From positions 62,001-126,000 of the forward strand of contig CAVAQT010000003.1 of the NCBI GenBank assembly GCA_963590855.1: a DNA stretch of 64,000 nucleotides, in the 5' to 3' direction. The notes beneath the pieces were generated by a model, which worked only from the letters and a program-made list of their open reading frames with translations, searched no databases and had not been told where the DNA came from. The position numbers and the translations under genes were made by a program. Source of the DNA: Ruminococcus_C sp963590855. GTDB lineage: Bacteria; Bacillota; Clostridia; Oscillospirales; Ruminococcaceae. This document shows positions 1 through 6,661 of this stretch, in pieces (within the stretch, counting starts at the first letter, position 1; each line of letters begins with the position of its first letter).

Positions 1-1497
1 AGATGCAGTGGCTTCATCCAACAGGATGATCGGCGCATCCTTCAAGAAAGCACGGGCAATGGAGATACGCTGACGTTCACCGCCGGACAGAGCGCAGCCA
101 TTTTCACCGATGTTGGTTTGATAACCGTTAGGCAGTTTCTCCGCAAAAGAATCGCAGTTCGCCAGTTTTGCTGCGGCAAGCACTTCTGCATCCGTGGCAT
201 CCTTTTTTCCCAACCGGATGTTTTCCATAATGGTGTTGTTAAACAATGTGACATCCTGAAATACAATGGAATACAGCGAGAGCAGCGACTCCGGGTCGAT
301 CTTGGAAATGTCCATGCCGCCAACCTGTATCTTTCCCTGTGAAATATCCCAGAACCGCGCAGCCAAACGAGAGACGGTAGTCTTTCCGCCGCCGGACGGG
401 CCAACCAGTGCAGTCACTTCACCCTGCTTTGCCGTAAAGCTGACATCGTCCAAAATCGTTTCTCCGTTGTCATAGGCAAATCCCACATTGGAAAATGTGA
501 TGTCGCAGCCCTGATTGGTCAGCTTCTCGCTGCCCTCCTGCACCGGGTGATCCAGGATCTCGTTCATTCGTGCCACATTGGTGCGTATGGAGATCACTGC
601 CGCCAGATTCTGTAATGAGCCCTGCAGCGGATCATACAGACGAGATGCCACCAATAGGAACATGAAAAATGTCAGCACATCCAAAGAACCATTCAGCAAA
701 AGTACAGAACCAACCAGTGCAACGGTAGCAATTCCTAGCTTGAGGATCATTGTGGCAGAGACCACAATGGAAGCGGTCAGAAATTCTCCGATGATGGAGC
801 GCTTTTCCACCGCGCGTACTTTCTGCTCCAATCCGCCCAGATAATCCTGCTCCGCATTGTTGGCTTTGAGATCCTGCAATGTTTCAATGTACTCCTGAAT
901 GCCGTCTGCACAAGCCATTTTGGCATCCATGGATTTCTGATGTGTCCGTTCCTGTAGTTTGACAGAGATGCCGATAATGGCAAATGCCGCCGGAACGACC
1001 CAGAGCGCCGCTAACGCCATGCGCCAATCAAAAAACAGCAGGCTCACAGAAATCAGAACGGTGGAGATCATAGAGCCAAACAGCTCCGGCATAAAATGAG
1101 AGAATGCTGTTTCCAGCACTGTGCAGTCTGCCATAATGGTGCTGGTCAGATCTGCAAGGTCTTTCTTCCCGAAAAAGGAAAGCGGGATTTTCCGCAGCTT
1201 TTCCGCCAGAGAGATACGGCGCACACCAGTCTCTACATAGGTTGCCAAAAATGAAGCATTATACTGAAAACCGGTAACACCGAAGATCAACAGCAGGCAT
1301 ACCACGATCCCGGCTATGTAAAACCAGATGCCGTTGTCAGCAATGCCGCCGTTCAGCAAATCTTTTACCAAAAAGTAAAGCAGTCCCACCGGAAGCATCA
1401 GTACAATATTTTGCAATGTGCAGCCGATCACGGCTTTTATCAAGTCCTTTGCGCCTTGCTCGGACAGTGCAAAGGCACGCTGTATTTTCTTTAGCAT
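1..1497 (-). CDS. ABC exporter subunit (permease-ATPase fusion), partial
   Basis: Half of a putative heterodimeric ABC exporter that drives a substrate out of the cytoplasm with ATP. The window holds the first 499 codons; the C-terminus lies beyond base 1. An N-terminal transmembrane domain of about 320 residues is followed by a nucleotide-binding domain with Walker A GPSGGGKTT, signature ALSGGERQR and Walker B IILLDEA, and the sequence ends just after it. The ATG at 1497 overlaps the stop of the upstream exporter gene (ATGCTAA), so the two are probably translationally coupled and made in equal amounts. The pair resembles the IrtA/IrtB, YbtP/YbtQ and multidrug exporter group, but the substrate cannot be read from sequence. 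The TetR gene upstream supports drug or metabolite efflux. Confidence 0.9.
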   Translation of the reverse strand, partial: MLKKIQRAFALSEQGAKDLIKAVIGCTLQNIVLMLPVGLLYFLVKDLLNGGIADNGIWFYIAGIVVCLLLIFGVTGFQYNASFLATYVETGVRRISLAEKLRKIPLSFFGKKDLADLTSTIMADCTVLETAFSHFMPELFGSMISTVLISVSLLFFDWRMALAALWVVPAAFAIIGISVKLQERTHQKSMDAKMACADGIQEYIETLQDLKANNAEQDYLGGLEQKVRAVEKRSIIGEFLTASIVVSATMILKLGIATVALVGSVLLLNGSLDVLTFFMFLLVASRLYDPLQGSLQNLAAVISIRTNVARMNEILDHPVQEGSEKLTNQGCDITFSNVGFAYDNGETILDDVSFTAKQGEVTALVGPSGGGKTTVSRLAARFWDISQGKIQVGGMDISKIDPESLLSLYSIVFQDVTLFNNTIMENIRLGKKDATDAEVLAAAKLANCDSFAEKLPNGYQTNIGENGCALSGGERQRISIARAFLKDAPIILLDEATAS

Positions 1498-3278
1498 GAC
1501 GATTTTTCCTCCTTTGCCACTCTCCACTGTACCGATGTCTGATAGGCATCCCACATTTCCCGGAAGATCCCATTCTTTTGCCGCAGTTCTGCCGCGCTTC
1601 CCTGTTCTGCAACTTTGCCGTCCTTCAGAACAAATACTGCATCTGCATTTGCGACTGTTGACAGACGATGAGCGATCATCAAAATTGTGCGTCCCTTTGC
1701 CAATTCAGTAAATGCCGCCTGCACCTTCGCCTCATTGTCCGGATCTGCAAAAGCAGTTGCCTCATCCAAAATCAGGATCGGCGCATTTTTCAGCATGGTT
1801 CGTGCAATGGCAATACGCTGCTGTTCTCCTCCGGAGAGATAAATACCGCCGGTACCGATCACAGTATGGATTCCCTGCGGCAGCTTTTCCAGAATATCGC
1901 CGCACTGCGCACGCGTCAGCGCCTCCAATACCTGCTGCTCTGTCGCATCCGGGCTGCCTAGCTTTACGTTTTCCAAAATCGTACCCTTTATGAGACGGCT
2001 GTTCTGGAATACGAAAGCAACAGTTTCCATCAGTTTTTCTTTTGGAATTTCCTTGACATTGACACCGCCAATGCAAACCTCACCCTCCTGTGCATCAAAG
2101 AACCGGCTGATGAGGTTTGCCGCCGTGGTCTTTCCGCCGCCGGAAGGCCCGACAAATGCTGCTGTCTGTCCGGCAGCGATCTCCAATGAAACATCGTCCA
2201 GTGCATTGCGCTTGCCGTCATAGCTGTAAGTCACATGCCGCAGAGAAATGGAGTTATCCTTCGGCATTTTCCCCTGTTCCGATTCTGAAAGCGGCTGCAT
2301 TTCCAATACGCTGTCAATTCGTTTCAGAGCATCATCGACGATCATGCCATTTTCGCTCATGTACATGACCTTCGTCATGGTAAGCGAAATGACCGGCGTG
2401 ATGATGATATAGAACAGCAGATTCAGCAAAAACGATTCAGTCACGCCGTTTCGAGTCATTGCCACTGCCGCCAGGATCAGCACGGCAAAAACCGCATTGA
2501 TCACAGTCGTATACAGCATCATCGGAATCCGCAAATCCTTGGTATAGGCGATCGCCCACGAACTATAGCGGTCAATGGCATCTTTCAGCCGCCGAAAAGA
2601 GAAAACGGTTTGTCCGAATGTTTTTACCACCGGAATGCCGCGAACATACTCGACTGCTTCGTTGGACATATCCTCCAATGCGTTTTGATACTCTGTCATC
2701 TTTTTCCGCATATTTTCTCCGGTCATGGTCGTCATCAGCAAAAATGCCAATACTACCGGGATCAGGCTCAAAAGCCCCAGCTTCCAGTCAAATGCGATCA
2801 GAAGCACCAACAATCCGACAGGTGTCGCGATGGCGCTGCATGTATCCGGCAGCATATGCGCCAGATAAGTTTCTGTGGCATTGCTGGACTCGTTAATGAT
2901 CTTGCGCAGCTTGCCGCTGCCAAAACTTTCGGCAAATCCCAGGGGCAGCAGAGAAAGATGGCGCAGTGTGGCCAGCCGCAAATTCGTTGCCACACGAAAT
3001 GCCGACAAATGAGAGCACATCAATCCGGCAACATAAACCACAAAGGACAAAATTGCAAACAGCATTGCCATCCATCCATTGTGCGTCAGATGTTCTGCCT
3101 TGCTGAAATCCGGCATAACTGCCAATACTTCCTGCATGATCTTCCATAAGTACCAGAACGGCACAAGCGCCAGCAGTGCACTCAGTGCCGACAGTACCCA
3201 TGAGGCATAGGTCAAATACCGGTGACTGCCGGCATATCCCATCAGCCTGGATAAACTTGATTGCTTCTTTTCCTTCAA
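1491..3278 (-). CDS. ABC exporter subunit (permease-ATPase fusion)
   Basis: Complete 595-residue ABC exporter half-transporter, the partner of the gene at 1-1497. Residues 1-320 form a six-helix transmembrane domain. The ATPase domain has Walker A GPSGGGKTT near residue 379, signature LSGGEQQR near 483, Walker B ILILDEA and the switch histidine in IAHRLSTV. The residue after DEAT is AFAD rather than the usual SALD, a departure often seen in one half of asymmetric exporters. Translation probably starts at TTG 3278, since AGGAGGG lies about 8 nt upstream and no ATG is better placed. The gene lies downstream of the TetR gene, separated by a terminator, and has a GTTAG-N6-CTAAT motif just upstream of its ribosome site. 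Substrate unknown. Confidence 0.92.
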   Translation of the reverse strand: MKEKKQSSLSRLMGYAGSHRYLTYASWVLSALSALLALVPFWYLWKIMQEVLAVMPDFSKAEHLTHNGWMAMLFAILSFVVYVAGLMCSHLSAFRVATNLRLATLRHLSLLPLGFAESFGSGKLRKIINESSNATETYLAHMLPDTCSAIATPVGLLVLLIAFDWKLGLLSLIPVVLAFLLMTTMTGENMRKKMTEYQNALEDMSNEAVEYVRGIPVVKTFGQTVFSFRRLKDAIDRYSSWAIAYTKDLRIPMMLYTTVINAVFAVLILAAVAMTRNGVTESFLLNLLFYIIITPVISLTMTKVMYMSENGMIVDDALKRIDSVLEMQPLSESEQGKMPKDNSISLRHVTYSYDGKRNALDDVSLEIAAGQTAAFVGPSGGGKTTAANLISRFFDAQEGEVCIGGVNVKEIPKEKLMETVAFVFQNSRLIKGTILENVKLGSPDATEQQVLEALTRAQCGDILEKLPQGIHTVIGTGGIYLSGGEQQRIAIARTMLKNAPILILDEATAFADPDNEAKVQAAFTELAKGRTILMIAHRLSTVANADAVFVLKDGKVAEQGSAAELRQKNGIFREMWDAYQTSVQWRVAKEEKSSC

Positions 3279-3298
3279 AAGAATCCCTCCTGTTTATA

Positions 3299-3314
3299 AT
3301 TAGTTTGTACTAAC
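3299..3314 (-). promoter_or_regulatory. Operator-like motif GTTAG-N6-CTAAT before the ABC exporter
   Basis: On the minus strand this reads GTTAGTACAAACTAAT, a near-palindrome about 20 nt upstream of the exporter start codon. The same GTTAG-N6-CTAA(C/T) design occurs at 49959-49974 and 52993-53008, each close to a promoter. It may bind a shared regulator; which one is not known. Confidence 0.4.
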
Positions 3315-3321
3315 TTATATA

Positions 3322-3352
3322 TAAAAAAATATTGCAGCAAGCAATATTTTTC
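3322..3352 (-). terminator. Terminator after the TetR gene
   Basis: An 11-bp perfect stem (3325-3335 with 3341-3351) and a 5-nt loop is followed on the minus strand by a T-run. It separates the TetR gene from the exporter genes, suggesting that the exporter has its own promoter. Confidence 0.65.
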
Positions 3353-3387
3353 TGCACGCCATGTTCCAAGCGCCTGCGAAACAGGCT

Positions 3388-4020
3388 CTAAAACTTCAGC
3401 TGCATTAATTCTTCCCACCCCGCCTGGTAAAAACGGCGCAGAGCATTGACATAGTCTTTTGCCTTTTCTTTCGGCATATCATGTATGACGATCTCAAAGA
3501 AACCGCTGAACATACTGCTGCTGACAATGTGACAGAGTTGCCGGTCGATGGACGGGACAGACTGTCCCAATCGCCGCAGCGTATCCAGAAAGCGATATGT
3601 AGCATCCACTTCGGCTTCTACCATCTGGTGTACAAAGTTTTCATAAGGCGTTCCGTCAGAGCAGCACAAAATCAGCTTGAAAGCATCGTAGTGCGCCGGA
3701 TCGTCATATAAGTAATCTACCACCCAGTTCAGACATTCCCCGGATTCTGTACCCATATGCCCCGGCTGCTGTGCGTCCGGGAGCTGCGCAAAGTGATCCT
3801 GCGCCTGCATAAACTGCCCCATCACAGCCGCTGCATGCGGTTCTACCAGTGCGGAAAACAGCGCTTCCTTATTGGAATAATAACCGTAAAATGCACCGGT
3901 CGTTACCCCGGCGGTTTTTACGATATTGCGCAGCGAAGCGCCCAGAAAGCCCTTTTTCAAAAATTCTGTTTTTGCCGACGCCAGGATGCGTTCCTGTGTA
4001 GTCATATCTGTATTTTGCAT
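3388..4020 (-). CDS. TetR/AcrR family transcriptional regulator
   Basis: A 210-residue TetR-type repressor, likely controlling itself and perhaps the ABC exporter downstream. The N-terminal helix-turn-helix is clear: a stretch beginning TTQERILASAKTEF, then SLRNIVKTAGVTTGAFYGYY, then NKEALFSALV. The remaining ~150 residues are the variable ligand-binding and dimerisation domain. The ATG at 4020 is chosen because GGGAGAA sits 6 nt upstream; a GTG at 4041 is in frame but lies inside the operator and lacks a ribosome site. A consensus promoter and a 22-bp palindrome lie immediately upstream. The inducer is unknown. Confidence 0.92.
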   Translation of the reverse strand: MQNTDMTTQERILASAKTEFLKKGFLGASLRNIVKTAGVTTGAFYGYYSNKEALFSALVEPHAAAVMGQFMQAQDHFAQLPDAQQPGHMGTESGECLNWVVDYLYDDPAHYDAFKLILCCSDGTPYENFVHQMVEAEVDATYRFLDTLRRLGQSVPSIDRQLCHIVSSSMFSGFFEIVIHDMPKEKAKDYVNALRRFYQAGWEELMQLKF

Positions 4021-4036
4021 ATCTTTCTCCCGCTGT

Positions 4037-4087
4037 AACACTGTTATATAACGGTGTTATTATAGCACATTTCGCTGGTACTGTCAA
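4037..4087 (-). promoter_or_regulatory. TetR gene promoter with palindromic operator
   Basis: On the minus strand TTGACA (4087-4082) and TATAAT (4064-4059) are separated by exactly 17 nt. Immediately downstream, 4037-4058 is a 22-bp palindrome with arms AACAC(T/C)GTTAT, symmetric at 20 of 22 positions. It covers the expected transcription start, the classic arrangement for TetR autorepression. Confidence 0.8.
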
Positions 4088-4143
4088 GTGTTTCTTTGCA
4101 TATTCTGCAAAAAGACGCATATGCTACACATGAGGTGATATAT

Positions 4144-4308
4144 GTGGCATTTCCAAATTTGCAGGCACTTCTGCGCCAAAGCAGTTCTTCCCGGCAGTTT
4201 CTGCTCTCACTTCCGGTAAAAGTACAGCTGAAACTCCACGAACGGAATCAGTTTATTCATACACAGCAGGAACTGCGGCGGCATGCAGCATTTTTAGAAA
4301 AGTATTAG
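4144..4308 (+). CDS. Small protein of unknown function
   Basis: A 54-residue ORF starting at GTG 4144, with GAGGTGAT 4 nt upstream. TTGCAT (4096-4101) and TATGCT (4120-4125), 18 nt apart, could be its promoter, divergent from the TetR promoter. The protein is basic and has a regular LLRQSSSSRQFLLSLPVKVQ pattern followed by LHERN and a helical end. I recall similar short proteins with a LSLPVxVQxxLHE core in Clostridia, but cannot verify this. An overlapping 25-codon ATG frame at 4142 looks less protein-like. Function unknown. Confidence 0.5.
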   Translation: MAFPNLQALLRQSSSSRQFLLSLPVKVQLKLHERNQFIHTQQELRRHAAFLEKY

Positions 4309-4326
4309 AGCGTTCTCTGCGCATAG

Positions 4327-4374
4327 AAAAACAGCAAGCCCCGGACATGATTTCGTCCAGGGCTTGCTGTTTGT
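4327..4374. terminator. Terminator between small protein and ThrE-type gene
   Basis: AACAGCAAGCCC pairs with GGCTTGCTGTT around a 19-nt loop. On the minus strand it ends in TTTTT and serves the exporter gene 4406-5725; it may also stop the convergent small-protein transcript. Confidence 0.75.
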
Positions 4375-4405
4375 GATAAATCAGTTGTATCTTCTCAAAT
4401 CCGGA

Positions 4406-5725
4406 TCAGGTGCAATGCCGGAAGTTTTTATCTGTGCAGAGTCTTGCTGCAACCAGACCCATAGGCAGCGCCATGACAATGAGAATTGCCTTCGTCAGCC
4501 AGAGAGAGCCGTCGCTGATATTGTTCAATCCAATATAATAGATACCGCGGTACATAAACAGACCCGGAACCATAATGACGATTGCCGGAACCGTCAGCGA
4601 AATACGGGGATAACCGATCTTTTTCTTCACAACAGATGCGACGCAGCCAGTGAAAAATGCACCGATAAATGCAGCAACGCCTACCGGGAAATTTGCCAGA
4701 TCGATGAGTTCCAGACGCAGCGTATTGGCAAACATACCGATCAGACCGGCTGTCATCGCCATCTTTCTCGGGCTGTTAAACATCAGGGAGAATCCATATA
4801 CGCCGAAAAAGCTAGTGATGATACGCAAAATAATCGTCATGCCGGTGTCGATCTGCAAGTCCGGAAAATCTGCCGGCTGGAAACGACATACCAGAGCAGT
4901 CACCCATCCGGTCATCGTAGCGGTCAAAATAATCAGCAGTGCATAAGTGATGCGTTCCAGACCGGAGCGAATGTCCAGCTTCGCCAGGTCGATGCCGCCG
5001 GTAATCAGCGGGAATCCCGGAATGACAAACAGCATCGCACAAATATAACCTGCCTGATGCACCTCGGACACGCCAAAGATCGCCTGCGCCAACAGAATGG
5101 TCAAAACATAAGTGACACAGGAAGCCGCCACGCTGACCGCAACATTTCCCAACAGGGAAATCTTTTTCTGCAGCATCAGCTTTCGCACAAAGTTGCCTAC
5201 GCCTGCGCCAAAAAAGGCACAGATCATTTCCATCGGGCCGCCGCCCAGCAAAAACGTAAATGCGCAGCAGGCGATCGCCGATGCAAGTCCCAGATTCCAC
5301 GCCTTATAATTCGCCGGCTTTTTCTGGATCTCATCCAGCACCAGGTGAATCTGCTTTACCGAAAAGTGCTCCGCCTTTTCCGGGAAATCCCGCATAAACG
5401 CTTCCAGTTCATTCAGCTTATCTGTATTGACGCCAGTCGTCGGCAGCGAGATCGAATGCGTATAAGTACCATTTTCCTCATAACATGTGTACTCGATAGA
5501 CAGCAGTCCGATATCTGCTGTGCAGGAAATGCCCAGCGTCCGTGCCACCTCATTCATAGAATTCCGGACACGCCACGCGCCGGTTCCGACAGACAGCATC
5601 ATCAGCCCCACGCGGCCTACCAATGTCGCTTTTTCCTTTAAGGTCGCCTCTGTGGACGGAACACTGTCATCGCTTACAATGTGCTTCCAGTGTATCGTCA
5701 TATGCTGTTTGTTGATACTCCCCAT
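4406..5725 (-). CDS. Threonine/serine exporter family protein (fused YjjP-YjjB type)
   Basis: A 439-residue membrane protein of the ThrE family, which exports threonine and serine in Corynebacterium. The N-terminal part has the family's soluble region (GTGAWRVRNSMNEVARTLGI) followed by about five hydrophobic segments, the YjjP/DUF1212 unit. The C-terminal part has another four or five segments including FPVGVAAFIGAFF and the conserved P-A-I-V-I-M-V-P-G stretch, the YjjB/DUF3815 unit. Many Firmicutes encode the two units separately; here they are fused. The ATG at 5725 is preferred because GGGAGGT lies 9 nt upstream; an in-frame GTG at 5743 precedes that site. It is a single-gene unit with its own promoter and terminator. 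The exact substrate is inferred. Confidence 0.85.
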   Translation of the reverse strand: MGSINKQHMTIHWKHIVSDDSVPSTEATLKEKATLVGRVGLMMLSVGTGAWRVRNSMNEVARTLGISCTADIGLLSIEYTCYEENGTYTHSISLPTTGVNTDKLNELEAFMRDFPEKAEHFSVKQIHLVLDEIQKKPANYKAWNLGLASAIACCAFTFLLGGGPMEMICAFFGAGVGNFVRKLMLQKKISLLGNVAVSVAASCVTYVLTILLAQAIFGVSEVHQAGYICAMLFVIPGFPLITGGIDLAKLDIRSGLERITYALLIILTATMTGWVTALVCRFQPADFPDLQIDTGMTIILRIITSFFGVYGFSLMFNSPRKMAMTAGLIGMFANTLRLELIDLANFPVGVAAFIGAFFTGCVASVVKKKIGYPRISLTVPAIVIMVPGLFMYRGIYYIGLNNISDGSLWLTKAILIVMALPMGLVAARLCTDKNFRHCT

Positions 5726-5750
5726 GTGTGTTATACCTCCCACTCAACGA

Positions 5751-5786
5751 AAAAGCCGCCCATCGTCTATCAGGCGGCTGTTTTTT
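5751..5786 (-). promoter_or_regulatory. Leader hairpin with T-run before ThrE-type gene (possible attenuator)
   Basis: GCCGCC pairs with GGCGGC around a 12-nt loop, followed on the minus strand by TTTTT. It lies between the promoter (5798-5826) and the ribosome site, beginning only a few bases after the expected transcription start. It has the form of an intrinsic terminator inside the leader, so expression may depend on antitermination. I see no recognised riboswitch. Confidence 0.5.
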
Positions 5787-5797
5787 CAGCATTTATT

Positions 5798-5826
5798 ATT
5801 ATAGTAAAATTGTACTTTTGTGTCAA
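5798..5826 (-). promoter_or_regulatory. Promoter of ThrE-type gene
   Basis: On the minus strand TTGACA (5826-5821) and TATAAT (5803-5798) with a 17-nt spacer. Confidence 0.8.
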
Positions 5827-6003
5827 TGCTTTTTTCGTGAACACAGGAAAATATCTCACGGATTTTCTGCACAGTTTTTCATAAAATTTAGACAGCTTTA
5901 TATTTTGCGATCCTGCCTAGAGATAGCACCGATAACACACAGCGTTATTTCTGCAATTTACGTTATATTTACAGAACAGAAATAAAAAAATCGGTTTGAG
6001 CTA

Positions 6004-6032
6004 TTGACACGATCTGCATTTTCTGCTATAAT
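6004..6032 (+). promoter_or_regulatory. Promoter of the tRNA-Leu/tRNA-Ser unit
   Basis: TTGACA (6004-6009) and TATAAT (6027-6032) with a 17-nt spacer, 27 nt before tRNA-Leu. Confidence 0.85.
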
Positions 6033-6059
6033 AATAAAGCTGAATGCAAAAAACATGAT

Positions 6060-6142
6060 GCGAGTGTGCTGGAATTGGCAGACAGGCACGTTTGAGGGGC
6101 GTGTGCTTCGGCGTACGGGTTCAAGTCCCGTCACTCGCACCA
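6060..6142 (+). tRNA. tRNA-Leu (anticodon GAG)
   Basis: Acceptor stem GCGAGTG/CACTCGC, anticodon loop TTGAGGG giving anticodon GAG (reads CUC/CUU), a class II variable arm (TGCTTCGGCGT), T-loop TTCAAGT and an encoded CCA. It is first in a two-tRNA transcript with the tRNA-Ser 27 nt downstream. Confidence 0.95.
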
Positions 6143-6169
6143 CTTCCTCGATTGCAGGAAGCAACATAT

Positions 6170-6261
6170 GGACAGGTGGTTGAGCTGGTCTAAGGCGCAC
6201 GACTGGAACTCGTGTATACGTTAATAGCGTATCGAGGGTTCGAATCCCTCCCTGTCCGCCA
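6170..6261 (+). tRNA. tRNA-Ser (anticodon GGA), copy 1
   Basis: Acceptor stem GGACAGG/CCTGTCC, anticodon loop CTGGAAC giving GGA (reads UCC/UCU), a long variable arm (TATACGTTAATAGCGTAT) typical of tRNA-Ser, T-loop TTCGAAT and an encoded CCA. Identical along its full 92 nt to the copy at 6455-6546. Confidence 0.95.
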
Positions 6262-6266
6262 GTGAG

Positions 6267-6305
6267 AAAGCAGTTTTCAAGTTGAAAACTGCTTTTCTTT
6301 TTTTG
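6267..6305 (+). terminator. Terminator of the tRNA-Leu/tRNA-Ser unit
   Basis: AAAGCAGTTTTCA pairs with TGAAAACTGCTTT around a 3-nt loop and is followed by a T-rich tail. Confidence 0.85.
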
Positions 6306-6387
6306 TCAGAATTATATGATACAAATCGAGGCAAAATATGCGCATGATTTTTGTGAAATAAAACGAATAAAAAATTGCAGTTTGCTA

Positions 6388-6416
6388 TTGACAAGCTTCG
6401 ACATTTCTGCTATAAT
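6388..6416 (+). promoter_or_regulatory. Promoter of the second tRNA-Ser gene
   Basis: TTGACA (6388-6393) and TATAAT (6411-6416), 17-nt spacer. The -10 region and the following AATAAAGCTGA match the first tRNA promoter, so promoter and tRNA were probably duplicated together. Confidence 0.85.
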
Positions 6417-6454
6417 AATAAAGCTGACTGCTGAAAAGCAGGATAGTAACACAT

Positions 6455-6546
6455 GGACAGGTGGTTGAGCTGGTCTAAGGCGCACGACTGGAACTCGTGT
6501 ATACGTTAATAGCGTATCGAGGGTTCGAATCCCTCCCTGTCCGCCA
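6455..6546 (+). tRNA. tRNA-Ser (anticodon GGA), copy 2
   Basis: Same 92-nt sequence as copy 1 including the CCA end, but transcribed alone from its own promoter and terminator. Two identical GGA isoacceptors within 300 bp suggest a local duplication or a need for high dosage. Confidence 0.95.
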
Positions 6547-6549
6547 ATG

Positions 6550-6583
6550 ATTCCCGAAACGATATGGTTTCGGGATTTTTTAT
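6550..6583 (+). terminator. Terminator of the second tRNA-Ser gene
   Basis: TCCCGAAAC pairs with GTTTCGGGA, followed by TTTTTT. Confidence 0.85.
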
Positions 6584-6597
6584 TGCTCTGACGACAC

Positions 6598-6636
6598 AAA
6601 AACAGCTCGCATACCCAAACGTATGCGAGCTGTTGC
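6598..6636 (-). terminator. Terminator of the merR-dxs unit
   Basis: A 14-bp stem (AACAGCTCGCATAC with GTATGCGAGCTGTT) around CCAAAC. On the minus strand it runs into TTTTTG, 26 nt after the dxs-type stop codon. Confidence 0.85.
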
Positions 6637-6661
6637 TGTTATCCCATAAAATCAGATATTT

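Noticed and set aside
4096..4143. TTG start at 4096 for the small protein
   Set aside because: No ribosome site precedes it and it overlaps the putative promoter; GTG 4144 with GAGGTGAT fits better.
5958..6599. Minus-strand ORFs across the tRNA genes
   Set aside because: They are antisense to well-formed tRNAs; the shared peptide RLRPAQPPVH is only the complement of tRNA-Ser.
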